A DNA stretch of 64,000 nt from Tethya wilhelma (GCA_964030475.1 CAXIPT010000006.1:6174231-6238230); one strand, 5' to 3'; positions 9,345 through 21,648 are shown, counted from the first letter of the stretch. Notes: a model not told the origin generated them from the letters alone. Numbers and translations are program-made.

Positions 9345-12300
9345 ATGGATGACAAGTTGGGCACGTTTGTTGCTGTAGTAAGTCTACTGTCACTGTGTTG
9401 CATATCTGTACAAGGTTTGTCTTTATCAAATTTCCTACAAACAAAGAGGAACTGCATGTGGGAATTCACTTTTTGTTGCTGTTTCAAAATACTTGGTGTC
9501 CAATGATGAGATTTGATACTCTAGCATTCTAGAGCACCTATTTGGGGCAAGCCTGAGCAAGCCCCCTTTTAGTCTTGTCAGTGGTAGCTTGCGGGGTCTG
9601 TCTGTCTGTCTGTGTTGTACTTCTTTCTGCACATTTCTGCAAATAAATTGATCATGGGTACTGAGTCCAACTGGGATAATTATACAGAGCTTAGCATATA
9701 GTTTAGCACCAGAGAAGGTGACAGCTAGTCTGGTTGACTGCTGAGCTGGCACTAATTCACAGACAGTAATTACTATGATGTCATCTCAATAAACATGTTC
9801 TATGACCTTTTGTGACATTTTTTTGTTTTGTTTCTAGCGCGATCTGGGTACCACATTTGGATACTAGCTTCATGCACGTACATGTATTGCACATTCGTCA
9901 ACAAAAAACGTCACAAAATGTCACGCATTTTATTTTTAGTAGCAAAACAGTGCTTATATAGTGACACAGTTCCTCTTTAATTGTAGGTACCAGTTCCTTA
10001 ACATCCAACATCACTAGTGGTGCAGCTTGTGCTGGAGATGTGATCACCTTCGATCACTTGCACACAAGACCTTTCTGAGAGTTTTCTTCGATGGGCAGTT
10101 GTTAGATCAAGATCAATAATTATTAGTTCAGCTCAGTTTACATTCTCCCGTGATCAACCTCCTCTTGAACGGACACTGACAGGCAGTGAAGTCAGTGGAA
10201 CAGCCTCCCTCATCTCCATCTCTCCTAGTGCGGTGTCCACTCTCACCATCACTGTTACCAGTCAACTGGATGGAGATACATTGGAGTGTGGTGGAGGTAC
10301 AGCAGGCTCTGTACAGAATTTCACTATCAATATTGCAAGTAAATATTAGAATTAATGGTGATGGGTCTATGCTCTCTCATTGTTTAATTCTTCTCCTCCT
10401 GGATCTGTTAATGTCTCTTCCATTCGTCCACTACAGCTCCTCCCTCAATGCCTCCTCTAAACCTGAGGATAGCTGCCACTGCCAATGGAACAGATTCCTC
10501 TGAAGTGACCTTCCAATGGGACCCTCCCTCAGACAATGGAGGAGATGAGGTGGACAGCTACACTCTGACTGGGACTGGGGGCATCACCACTATCAGTGGT
10601 ATCACTGACACTACAGCCTCTCTCAGTCTCTCTTACAACACTGAGTACTCTCTGAGAGTGGCAGCTGTCAACTGTGCTGGTAGTGGACCACAGGCAGTAG
10701 AACTTACATTCACGTTAATGAGAGGTAACTAGTTTCACTTTTCACTGTACCTATGTGTACAATAAATACAACTAAGTATTTTATTAGTATAATGCTTTCA
10801 ATGTTTCCCTTCAGTTGACTGTTCCTCTCCCTCTGCTGCTGATGGAGTGGTCATTGAACCATTCACTGCTACAACAGAGGGATCACTGATCTACTTCCAA
10901 TGTGGTGAGACCTTTGTACCCAACACTAGAGTAGAGGCAAGGTGTGAGGCAAGTGGTTCATGGTCTCCTGATCCTGGACAGCACAGTTGCCTGCTAGGTA
11001 TGTAGTGTGTACTTAGTCAATCAGTTACATGATAATTTTGCAATCATTATTAATCTTCATTCACATGTACAGTTGACTGTGGAGAGCCTCAGCTTCCTGA
11101 TAACAGCACTCTGATCAATAGCACTGGTACATTGAAAGGTCAAGAGGTCACATTTCAGTGTAATACAGGACCTGATACTGGACTCCTCATCACTGCTGTG
11201 TGTACCAGTGTCCCTGGTGGTAGTGAGGGAGTGTGGTCTCCAGAGCCTGGGGTGGTGGTATGTGGAGGTGAGCTCCATGGTGATATTCATGAATGTTGAA
11301 ATGTAAATTGTGTGGTAATGCAAAGTAAACTTGGTTAATGCAACACCACATTTTAGCTTGTCTGTAGTGTGCCAAAGAGAACTCTACCAAGCAATGTATT
11401 GTGTGAATATTTTGTTATTATTTTTCTTCTCCTAGTGACCTGCTCTTCTCCTGGTGCTCCTGCTAATGGTTTCCTTGGTGAAGTGACTCCAACTACCCTA
11501 ATCTTTGGTTGTGATGAAGGGTATTCCCCTCAGGAGACAGTGACAGCTGTGTGTGTGGCCACTGATACCTGGAGACCAGACCCTGCTACCTGGGAGTGTA
11601 CTCCTGTAGTGACTGTTCCAACAACTACTGATCATACTCTTCCCAGCCTTGGTAAGTCAACAGTGTGTGTGTGTGTGTGTGTAGGTGCATGTGTGGGTGT
11701 GTGGGTGTGCATGAGAAACAATTTGAATTCAACAATTCTTCCGATCAATTGATAAACAACTTTCCTCCATTCAATTTGCCCCCAGTGGACTGTGGTTCTC
11801 CCCAACCTCCTGTCAATGGCATGCTGTCTCTCTTAGCTAGTACACTAGAGGGGTCAGAGGTCAAGTACCAGTGTGGCAATGCCACTGCGACTGCCGTCTG
11901 TGGTAGTAATGGAAGGTGGTCACCTGACCCTGGACAACAAGTGTGTGGATTTCAATCAGGTATAATTATACACTATTGCTTTGTCTTTGCATGCATACAT
12001 GTAAATATGACCAATAATTATTGTTATTGAAGTATAAAGAGGTGAATACACATGTTTACAGTAAAACTCTTCCTTTTAGAAAATCAAAGTGCCATAACAA
12101 CAGCTGTCTCTAGTGCAGCAGTGCACGTGGTGTGTTCTGTTGTCTTCTTCATCGTTGGTCTTCTCTGTGGTCTCCTCCTCTACCATGGTGTCAGGAGATG
12201 TAAGGAGAGTCATGTGACCACCAGTGGGACATACAGTGAGAGACCACACCCACCAGCTCCAGTATATGAGGACATAGTACCAACTGAGAGTAGGAAACAG

Positions 12301-12351
12301 ACTGGAATTGAACTACAGGAGAATGTAGCATATGGACCAGTCAAGAAATGA
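9345..12351 (+). CDS. Receptor B: Ig-FN3-CCPx4-TM-tyrosine tail
   Basis: Eight phase-1 exons: 9345-9414 (signal peptide MDDKLGTFVAVVSLLSLCC), 9987-10338 (Ig-like), 10437-10724 (FN3, with FQWDPPSDNGG and the Tyr/Leu core YSLRVAAVN), four CCP exons (10815-10997, 11073-11267, 11436-11651, 11786-11959), and 12080-12351 (TM plus tail to the stop). Expected about 581 aa. The third CCP is closely similar to those of A and C. The tail carries VYEDIV and, 22 residues on, NVAYGPVKK at the C-terminus. The Ig exon is 352 nt, not a multiple of three: GATC appears inserted at about 10053-10056, breaking the frame. It may be a real mutation or an assembly error. Sushi domains act in binding and adhesion; the partner here is unknown. 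Confidence 0.85.
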
Positions 12352-13346
12352 TACAGGGTCTATGTAGAATTGTTGTACTGCCATGAGAATATTACTGCTT
12401 ATTCTTTAATTAGATTTACCAAGTAGTATGTTTTAGGTTCATTTATGTCTTGTGTCACATTTAGACCAAAAGTGCTCGTATGAGTTTTATTTTTTGTTGT
12501 CTGTTTATTATTGCTCAATCATTTTCAAAGAACAACAATAACATGTTTGTGTAAACTTTATTCACACAAGTTTATGATGCATGGATGGTTTCCAATAATA
12601 ATATTATTATAATAGAAAAGCAAAAAATTTCTGTGACAATAATGTTGTATTCTTATCAATTTTTTTGTTGTAAACAAGTTAAAACAACCAATTTTAAGAA
12701 GAAATTCATTTTTCTGAGAAAAATAATTATCTGATCATTAATTTGCAGCAGAGTGCTTACTCATTCTATGAATGTTTAGTACTATGGCCATGATAAGGGA
12801 GTCTATGAATATAATACGTAAAATTATTGGATGCACACCTCTCTAAACACAATGTATGCTATTAAAGCTGAGCCTGTATCATTAATATGCCCTGAGTGTA
12901 TATAAATGGAAAGTAATAAATTAAGTGTATAAAGATAACTGAGAATACTTATATAACAACAATAGCATCATGTATACTTATGTAAAATGGTTTTCTAGGC
13001 AACTGGTTTAATTAACTTGTTGACAATACGATAATCATGCCCTGCGCTAGTAATGAGTAATTTTAGATCTATGATTTTTTTCACTGACAGCTGCCAAAGG
13101 GCTTCATGTGGATCCACCCACTTTTGTGAAACTGGTAAACAAAACTATAACTTCACAAACTGAATTCAAAAAAGTTATGAATGATTCACACACCAAGGCA
13201 AAAATGATATTAAGTGATGCACAAAGTCTAAAAAACAAGTGATAGTTTGACTGAAATTTTTTTGCTGGTTTTTGCTATGTACATTCATAGTAACAATGAA
13301 AATTTATGTACACCAACAATGTACAGGTATGATAACAACTTTAACA
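12352..13346 (+). other. 3' flank of receptor B
   Basis: AT-rich sequence with no supported gene. The stretch 11298-13346, including three B exons, reappears without visible change at 26407-28455. It ends at N13347. Confidence 0.6.
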
Positions 13347-13347
13347 N

Positions 13348-13480
13348 AGTGCGCCTTTGCTGAGCTGGCAAGTCTGTTAATTACATTCCGATCATGTGAC
13401 TGCAATACTTCACAATGAGAGTTGATCACGTGCACCCCGTTTGCCAGCTCAGCAAAGGCGCACTCGTGTCGTACCTCCTC
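13348..13480. mobile_element. MITE, left end cut by an N join
   Basis: Perfect 24-bp inverted repeat: AGTGCGCCTTTGCTGAGCTG on the left and its complement on the right. The right end continues to GTACCTCCTC, as in the copies at 825 and 31061. The matching left terminus is missing at N13347, so sequence was lost or wrongly joined there. Confidence 0.75.
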
Positions 13481-13500
13481 TGGCTTTGATCGTACAGAAT

Positions 13501-13552
13501 TTGACCTTTGACCCAACTAAAATGTGCTATCTGCAGCTAATGACCTTTGACC
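13501..13552 (-). promoter_or_regulatory. Two DR1-like nuclear-receptor half-site pairs
   Basis: TTGACCTTTGACCC (13501) and TGACCTTTGACC (13541) read on the minus strand as AGGTCA-type half-sites spaced by one base. That is the DR1 arrangement used by RXR and HNF4-type receptors. Function is inferred only; short motifs like this also occur by chance and inside repeats. Confidence 0.3.
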
Positions 13553-14514
13553 ATTGATCGAAAGCGAGCAATCGAGCTTTCTTGACCCTTGATGGGGCCA
13601 ATTTTTATTGCTTTGACCCCTTGATCACATCTTGATCCCGGTAATGGGTGTTAGTACAGTGGGTATGGTCATGACCACCCCATGAATGATCTGTTGGAAT
13701 GTAATTCAAGTACATGAGATTACTTTTACTGTCCCCATCTGTGATTTTTGTAGCTACAATAATAATTATATTATCTGTTTACTGTTTCATGAATGACGAT
13801 TTTGACCTACTTGCAATGTGTATTGTTGTAGTCTCACTGGTCATGCCATTATCAAGATCCACACACCTCACTCTCACTCCTTCCAGTCTACTAGTGGCGG
13901 TGGTTGCTAGGGTGGAGATAAAGTTAGGAGGACTGATGGTGGCAGCTGCTGTGAACACACCAACACCAGGAATGTCAAGTTCTCTCGTAGATGTAATACC
14001 ACCAATAAAAGAGGTGGATTGCTGAGCCCCTGAGGTCTGTACGACAGTCCGTCTCAAGTTACCCCCAGTGATAGTGCAGGTGAAGACCACCTCCTCTTGG
14101 AGACAAGCCACACCATCATAGTTGGATGAGAGAACATGTGCAAATCCTTCTGTATAGAGTTAGAATGTACAACAGATAAAATAGTAATTTACTATGGACA
14201 TGTCATGGAAAGTTTGGTCAAGCATCTTAGCTAGCATGCCGACTTCATTTGAGGCTGAGCATCACACAGCCTGAGACATTCCTTACACAATAGTATCAAT
14301 AGTTATGACACTACGTGATGCTTAGGCTTCATAAAGTATCGATCTATTATGGTCAGAGGATGCATGCATTCCAGTCTTCTTCTTTTTTTTCCCTCCTCTG
14401 TAAGGAGATTACCTAAGGACCAGTCGCGTTAATATTGGCTCTGAATATAACTGAGTGGTCAGTACGCAAGTTTTGTCATATTCATGACATATCAAATCCA
14501 ATAATAGCCTCGTA

Positions 14515-15475
14515 CCCAGGCCCCTAGGCTCTCCCATCAAGAAGGGAGAGGGCCTGGTACATACTGTTTGCACATACACTAGGTTTTCTCTGTAATTTTC
14601 CACATATTTTCAGTATCGTTACTGTCCACGTGGACCATCATACAGAGCAAGTAAACGGTTTCCGTGTCACAACTGCTAACCACTGCACTATCATAGGCCA
14701 AAGGTGAGGAACTTTGTAATCTTTTACAGCACGAAGAAATATAAACCAGAGAGATAAACAACTACATTTACGAAGAACATATCCAAATTCCCAGGTTTTC
14801 TGGGGAAAATTGAGCATGCGTAAACAGTGTGTACCTAGTCTGGCGTATCCAGACCCTTTACACGCGCGCTAAAACTACGCGCGGGGAAAAGGGTCTGGTA
14901 CGGACCCTAGACCTTTCTTGTCGCTCTGGAATGCAATTAGTAGCCCACGTGTACGCGATTTAAATATACTCGTGCATATTAGTAAGATATTTCTTTTCTT
15001 GCTCTCTTTGTCTTAGCACTAAAACGAAGCTCAATACATAGCAAGCGAGGCAACACTTAGCTATTCTAGGCTTTAAAATTACTAGACTACGTAAATCTAG
15101 CAGAGTAGCACCTTCTCTTGTGGCTTACCACGCGCTTACTTTGACAAAAGACTGGATCTTTTTCACCACGCTGATCTCCAACAATCGTACAAAACACAGG
15201 AGAGCTTCATCTCGCTGTTTGCTAACACTTCTGTCCATAGAAAGCTGCTCTTTCAAAAACTCGCGAACACTCAAAACCACAAGAATTTAACTTTTACGTG
15301 ACGTAAGTACAGAGTGATACTAGGCCAGAATTCTGGCCTGGGCGACACGAAAGGTCTAGGGTCCGTGCCAGACCCTTTTCCCGCGCGTAGTTTTAGCGCG
15401 CGTGTAAAGGGTCTGGATACGCCAGACTAGTGTGTACCAGGCTCTCTCCTTGATGGGAGGGGCAATGGGTACGAG
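14515..15475. mobile_element. Outer MITE split by a nested MITE
   Basis: TAGCCTCGTACCCAGG at 14515 and GGGTACGAGGCTA ending near 15475 are inverted ends of the dispersed AGCCTCG hairpin family. Both flanks contain AATCCAATA. A second element (14836-15429) with its own target duplication lies inside. The boundaries of the outer element are less certain than those of the inner one. Confidence 0.5.
14836..15429. mobile_element. 594-bp MITE with 9-bp target duplication
   Basis: Termini TAGTCTGGCGTATCCAGACC and inverse, extending about 70 bp with GCGCGC-rich inner sequence. It is flanked by perfect direct repeats GTGTGTACC (14827-14835 and 15430-15438). A 9-bp duplication is typical of Mutator-like elements. 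The interior has no coding capacity. Confidence 0.9.
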
Positions 15476-15869
15476 GCTATATAATCCAATAGCAAACCTA
15501 TTTTGATCACATGATTGGTACTTGAATTTATAATTTGATGCTCTGCATGTAACTACAAATTCGACACACAAACTCTGCGACACATTATATACTGTACTAG
15601 TACTCTAGTAGTAGAATGCTATAGTTTTCAATTTGTATCACACAGTCCCCGGCTTGAAATACAAACTTCGCTTAGAAATTATGAGATATGCAATATAGTA
15701 TACTTACTGCGACAAACATGCCCAAACTCTCATCCATGTCGTAAAAAAACCCAGTATCGTGTTACTGTACCCCCTAGATGGCTGATCCTCAATGGACGTT
15801 GTTCAGTGATAGTGCATCAATCCGGGGATATCCATCCATGTGGCCCGCCATGATAGCGCCTCCATATGA

Positions 15870-15890
15870 TCTCGGGTAAAGGTCGTCAAA
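15870..15890 (-). promoter_or_regulatory. Conserved upstream block of K
   Basis: On the minus strand this reads TTTGACGACCTTTACCCGAG, about 130 bases before the ATG at 15737. It matches the blocks at 9247 and 19341. Confidence 0.45.
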
Positions 15891-15970
15891 AATGTAAAAT
15901 TAGGTTGCTCTATAACAGGATCTAGGAGTCTTCCAAGATTCCGTCATGACAAATCATCTCAAAGTTGAAA

Positions 15971-16047
15971 TAGTCTGGCGTATCCAGACCCTTTACACGC
16001 GCGCTAAAACTACGCGCGCGTGTAAAGGGTCTGGATACGCCAGACTA
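15971..16047. mobile_element. 77-bp palindromic MITE, TIRs only
   Basis: The same termini as the 594-bp element, joined almost directly: 33-bp perfect arms around CTAAAACTA. It is flanked by perfect 9-bp repeats AAGTTGAAA (15962-15970 and 16048-16056). It is an internally deleted, independently inserted relative. Confidence 0.9.
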
Positions 16048-16797
16048 AAGTTGAAATAATTATTTCTGCATGATTATCATATGTGTACGTTTCAGTGAAT
16101 ACTTCTCTCAGTTGCAGAGCATGCACTGGTGCATGCAGCTCAGGTGAGTTACTACAGCAGTACAGTAAGGTTATATGCTCATTCGTGGAAAAAATTTCGT
16201 GGTCACGTAGGCCAGCACATCATTTAACCACAGAGCGGTTGCAGGTACATCAGTCACTTCCGTGTGGCAAATGTACAGACGTCACTTGCAACCGCTCTCG
16301 ATCTCGTGGTTCGTCAGTCAACTACATACGAAAACTACGAAAATTTTACCCCACGAAAAATAAGTAGTTGTATACTACTAGTGGCCTGGGAATGTGTATA
16401 TAAGTAGTTGTATAGTGGCCTGGGAATGTATAGATAAACTTTCAACCTGTTGACTTGATGTATTCTGCAGAGTTATTATCACTAATTGCATTGTATTGTA
16501 TATCAGGTTTGAAGTTAATTTAATTTGTGTACATTATTATCATGAATGTTTGTGCACATGTAGGGGTGTTTCCTCATACAAGTAATGAAACTCTTTATTG
16601 TTACAATTATAAACTTTCAACCTGTTGACGAAACTAAACTGTAGAGCTTATTGCACTGTATTGTATACATGTTTGAAGTTATATTAATATATAAGTTACT
16701 ATAATACGGTTGTTTCACTCACACTCAGGGTCCATTTTCATTATATTAAGCTTTGCTTTGTTTTTATATCTTTACATTTTGCACAGAACATATGAAA

Positions 16798-19016
16798 CTA
16801 TAATTTGATCGGTCCATATGCAACATTTTCCTTAAGTTCAATGTTCTTTTCAGGAGGCTCTATTGTCAATATTTCATCGTATATAGGTTCAGGTTGTTTT
16901 GATGTTTCATTTGTCTTGCTTGTTGTCTTTCTCTTTAAGATTAAGCAAACCACCACAATAATCAGCACTACTACTAGTAAGACACATGCACCTCCTGTTC
17001 CAACACCAGCTCCAATAAATATGATGTACAGTTTAGGTCCTATAGGTGCTAAACAGCATTTCAGACTTCAGTGTACTTGTATAAAGGTTAATGAGTACTG
17101 TACTTATGACATAGCCTCGTGCCCAGGCTCCCCTTTTATACCTTTCACTCACGGAAAGGAAAGGTTTCCGTGAGTGAAAGGTCAAAGGGGGAGCCTGGGT
17201 ACGAGGCTACTAATGACAAGCTATTGAATAAGTCCAATACTACAGTGAAATTGGAACCATACCTTGTGCCACAAAGGTGCATGGATGCATGTGTGGTGCT
17301 GACCCTATAGCTAGTAGTAGTGATAAGTCTCACCATTTTCTGTAGGCATTTCATTTGTTTGGGTGTGCAATGTAGAATCAAATGTTACAGCGGCAACACA
17401 CTCCCAGGTAGCAGGGTCAGGACTCCAGGTACCAGTGGCCACACACACTGCTGTCACTGTCCCCTGAGGAGAATACCTTTCACCACAACCAAAGATTAGG
17501 GTAGTTGAAGTCACTTCATTAACAACAACACTTCTTGGAGTGGCAGGAGGAGAGCAGTGAACTGCATGCAATTAGATTGATAAGAACAATGACAATTATT
17601 AGCTTCATGGACAAATATTCATACCAACCTGTACACTCTATCCCCTGAGGGTCTGGGGACCATCTCTCTTCACTGGTACAGACAATGGTGATCTCATTAG
17701 AGGGAAACAGACCCTCATTACACTGGAATGTGACCTCTGATCCATTCCTCATACCATTAGTGGGCCCACTCAGGACAGTACTGTTGACAGGAAGAACAAT
17801 AGCTCCACAGTTGACTGCAATATTAAGGAATTAAATATAACCACTTGGATATAGGAAAGAATGTAACCAACATGCACTGACTATTATTTTATTTTACTTT
17901 CCACACAGTTAGGATTAGGGTTCCACCTTCCATCTCCCCCACACACAGACATCACCCTCCCCTCTGGTATGAACCCTGGTCTACACTGGTAGGAGACCAC
18001 AGAGCCGACTGATGAACTGGTATATGGTTCAAAAGTCACATTTGGATTGGATAACAGTGGACAACCAACTGAAGAGAGTCACAAAATCATAACATTATGC
18101 AGACAATAATTTATTATAGTCATATTAATTATATGTATATAGGAGGGACCCAAGACAACATACCAAACTCAACAGGTTCTGCTACAGTAGGAGCACTGTT
18201 ACCCACACAGTTCTCAGCTGTGACACTCACAGTATATCTCTTATTATAACCGAGAGATAGTGTTGCACTAGTGCCAGAGGTAACTGTGACAGGAGGCTGT
18301 GTCTTTGGTGAGGTCTCGACGGTGTATCTATGAGCATCCACAGCTCCTTTACCATTAGTTCCTGGAGGATCCCAGGCTATGTCAACGGTAACATTGGAAA
18401 TTCCATTCTGAACAATCACCACTATCACATTCTCAGGAGGAGAGGGAACAGCTACATGAGATCATGCAGGATGCGTGAATCAAGCTGCATGCAGGCAGAT
18501 GAACTGCATGGATTATTACAACTTAGCTATACACTACATACTTGTATCAATGTTGATCTGTATAGTCTGCACAGGCTGAGAGCCTCCAGCACATTCCACC
18601 ACATCTTCATCTTGCAGTGCTCTTGTGACAGTGATGGTGAGAGTGGACACCACAGTGGGAGAGATGGAGATGAGAGAGGCTGTTCCACTAACTTCTCTAC
18701 TTGTCAGTGGCTTTTCAACAGGAGAAAGATTACGACGGAACCTGAACAAAGCTGAGCCAACAACTGTTCCTGATCTTAAGATACTCCATCTAAGTAATGA
18801 GCCAGGAGGATCTTGTGTGCAGTTGAAGGTGATCACATCTCCAAGACAAGGCGTGCCATCATGATTGATGTTGGATGTTAAGGTGCTGGAACCTATTTCA
18901 GTAGAACGTCATTGATTTGCATGAAAATAGACCATCTTTTTACCTATTTTGAAAAGCAGTTGATAGTGACACAATAAGAAAAAAATACTGAAAAGATGGA
19001 AGCGTGAACTCATCAT
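16798..19016 (-). CDS. Receptor C: Ig-FN3-CCPx3-TM-tyrosine tail
   Basis: Seven exons in phase 1: 19016-18944 (signal peptide MMSSRFHLFSIFFLLCHYQL), 18892-18542 (Ig-like: CLGDVITFNC, LLRWSI, VVECAGG), 18451-18164 (FN3, with IAWDPPGTNGKG), 18068-17898, 17814-17629 and 17561-17334 (three CCPs, each with four cysteines and the Trp), and 17039-16798 (glycine-rich stem, TM, tail, stop). Total 512 aa, with no frame break. The tail reads IYDEILTI and, 21 residues later, NVAYGPIKL at the end. It is a type I surface receptor, closest to A in its Ig and TM exons and to B in layout. A MITE sits in its last intron. Ligand unknown. C is a useful intact reference for the family. Confidence 0.88.
17112..17209. 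mobile_element. 98-bp hairpin MITE in the last intron of C
   Basis: TAGCCTCGTGCCCAGGCTCC and inverse ends; nearly the whole element folds on itself. It is flanked by CTTATGACA and CTAATGACA, a 9-bp duplication with one difference. Confidence 0.85.
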
Positions 19017-19340
19017 CGTGCTGCTGTATCAACATCTTCTCTATCGAGCAGCGGTCAAGATAGATTGCGCATGCGCAAATGTATAATTACGTTGCGCTCT
19101 GCCTTTTCGTTTCAACGACCCATTAATGATTTCCTAGAAGTCAGCAGGTCGATCAGGTCTTTTCTGTTTCTGATAAGCTATATATCAAGCTTCTACTACT
19201 CCTACAATTGACTGTACATTCATTGCCATAATTTCATATAACGAACAAGTCAACAAGTCTCTTTCTTGCTACAACCTGCATAATTTATTGTGTAGTGAAA
19301 ACTTGTGCCTCCTGTCAGCTCCGCGGTGCAGCCGGGGACA

Positions 19341-19361
19341 TCTCGGGTAAAGGTCGTCAGA
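19341..19361 (-). promoter_or_regulatory. Conserved upstream block of C
   Basis: On the minus strand this is TCTGACGACCTTTACCCGAG, about 325 bases before the ATG of C. It is shared with B and K. Confidence 0.45.
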
Positions 19362-20435
19362 AATGTAAGCAACAAATTTAGCAGTACGTCACTCTTGACT
19401 GGTGGCACAATTACAAGGATCCCCTCCTCACTGACTGTGAGAGTTACCCTGTCTACAACCAGTCTAATGAAATTCTTATTGAAATAGCCAACACTTGATC
19501 TTGTTTATAGCATTCTTGATTTGACCATAAGTTCAACCAACATCACTGCTATAATTTGTCTTTCCTTTCTCTCTAAAGCAACACTTGAGCATTAGATTTT
19601 ATGTTCCTACTATGTATGTAGATGAAATTTTAAAAGCTGTGCATGGTTGCTCAAGAGATTAATGTGTTTACATGCCTTCTTTTTCCAATCTAAGATTGTG
19701 CTAATTATTGTATATATATAAACAAGCTTGGTAGGAAATTAAATTTCCAATCTTTATATATAGATATACTTCAAAAACACCCTTAAATTAATCTTGTCCC
19801 ATCAATCAATCTGCAAATTAAACACATACTAACCATGCATGCTGTAGTTATTAGTGTTGTTCCAATTAAAGGTTTTATCAGGTAAAGAGGAAGAGGAAAG
19901 TTATAATGGAGGAGGCATTTGATCTGTGCCACATATATATTAACCTCGGTAATATAACTTCTTACAACTTTAATTTGAGATCTTTACTCAATTGTGCATC
20001 ACATGAAATTCTTCTTTTCTAGCTTTCATGTCTTCATGCATGCTTATCAAAAATTTGACATATATCATGTATGCGTTTTTGTGACCTGTATATATGTGTA
20101 TATGATCTCTCGTATGCATAGTTTGACGATATATTCATGTTTTGTCAAACTTTTGCTTCTATAGACCCGTTGCACGTACAAGCATCACGTGCTCAAAAAA
20201 TAAAATCACAAAAAATTTACGGAGAAAATTTCGAGTATACGGAGATAAGCCCCGCCCGTTGGAGGACAAGAGACAAGGGGGGGGTCACAACCATACCTGC
20301 CATACGACCGTTTGCGACCGCGGTCAAGAATCTTGACCACCCAAAATCGCCCTTGACCTCTTGACCAAAGGCTAGAAACCCTCTTGACCGCTTGACTTCT
20401 TTCCAATTTACTACTTGACCACAAATAAAATGAAA
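19362..20435. other. Intergenic region, no gene seen
   Basis: AT-rich, with one stretch (20290-20422) holding many TTGACC/CTTGACC copies on the + strand. Short open frames lack splice or domain support. Confidence 0.5.
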
Positions 20436-21636
20436 GGCACTGTCACTGGAATTTTGGTCCTGAAAATTTTGGTCCCCCGGACCAAAATTTTCAAGGAATT
20501 ATCTGAAATTTTTGGTCCCGGCCCATTTTTTTCAGAATTGTTCCCTGAAAATTTTGGTCCCCCACTGAAAATTTTGGTCCTAGGTGTGCGCTACCTCGGA
20601 CCATAATTTTCAGATGTGGTCCCTGAAAAAAATTGCCCCCCTTAGCCAGAAACAGGCTATTTATACTACAGTATACTGTTGTCGGTGGGTAGGAATCAGA
20701 GTTGAGAGCTGTGTTTTTATATTAGATGCTAATGATAATTTTCATAATTATTAAACTGATAAACTATGAATGAGTAATGTAACAGTCAGAAATATAATTT
20801 AAAGAACAAAAGTAGCATAAACAATCTAAACACAATTTCAGTAGTAAACAGTATACTATGAACACAAAGCGGCAAAGCCATCTACCACTCATTACATAAT
20901 ATGGGTTTGCTGCATTGAACCATTCATTGCAATGCCCCTGATCTCTACCATTCTGGAACCACAACAAGCTAAAGCACCCTAACATATTTGCATGGATCAA
21001 TACAGAGGCTCGAGGCTGTGACCTCCAAGATTCAGAGTTTCCGACAGTGGTGCGGTAACAGCTAGACCTAGAAGATGCAGATTTAAGGAGGCTGCGGTAT
21101 GGAGCCATCTTGATCAATCACCATCTCAATGCAATCAGGCATCTGACTCAGTGGACATATTTTACTTGCATTATCATCTGTGCGTAACTATGTTATTATT
21201 TTTTGCTTTATGACTGATTTGATATGCTATTACACTAACTGGTAAACTGATTTGATTTAGATAGTAAGAATTGATTTAGCGAAAAGTTGATGTATTACTA
21301 TTAATTGTGGAAAGTTGCACTGGTAGGATCTATGATCTGAGTCCTGGAGTTGATCACGTTCACGTGGCGCGGGAGTTGATGCTCGCGTTCGCTGCCACTT
21401 GGCAGGGCCTGTGAAGGTCCAACTGAGTTTGTAGAGTTTACTTTTACATTTACTTAGGCTTGTTCTACCCAGAAGTATCTTATAACAGAGTCTACAAAGT
21501 AGCCTGTGGCTAGTGAGAACTTCTTTCTTACTCGGACCAAAATTTTCAGGGTAGGGCCGAATTTTTCGGTGATTCGCGAAAATTTTGGTCCGCCCGGACC
21601 AGAATTTTCGCCGGACCAAAATTTCCGTGACACTGC
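20436..21636. mobile_element. Foldback element with GGTCC-rich ends
   Basis: The left end begins GGCACTGTCACTGGAATTTT and the right end is its inverse (ending GTGACACTGCC). Both termini consist of many inverted and direct copies of GAAAATTTTGGTCC. The interior (about 20650-21500) is unique and holds no recognisable transposase. No clear target duplication was seen. Confidence 0.65.
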
Positions 21637-21648
21637 CATATGCATGGT

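Larger units (their letters stand above)
13811..15737 (-). pseudogene. K: Ig exon and broken signal-peptide exon
   Basis: The Ig-like exon (14149 down to 13811, 339 nt, phase 1 at both ends) is fully open, with CLQEEVVFTCTITGG, a hydrophobic ATISPPNFISTLATTAT core and VRVRCVD. About 1.6 kb upstream, 15737-15702 reads MDESLGMFVAV, clearly related to the start of B (MDDKLGTFVAV). It then runs to a stop without the hydrophobic core, so the signal peptide is lost. The conserved block lies at 15870-15890. Nested MITEs fill the intron. No FN3, CCP or TM exon follows before N13347, which may reflect a misjoin. It could also be a partial gene of a living paralogue. Confidence 0.55.

Noticed and set aside
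13714..14025. 103-codon + frame
   Set aside because: Antisense to the intact Ig-like exon of K, which has matching splice sites and phases on the minus strand.
20764..21117. 117-codon minus frame inside the foldback element
   Set aside because: No recognisable transposase motif, no similar ORF in the sibling elements; most likely non-coding.
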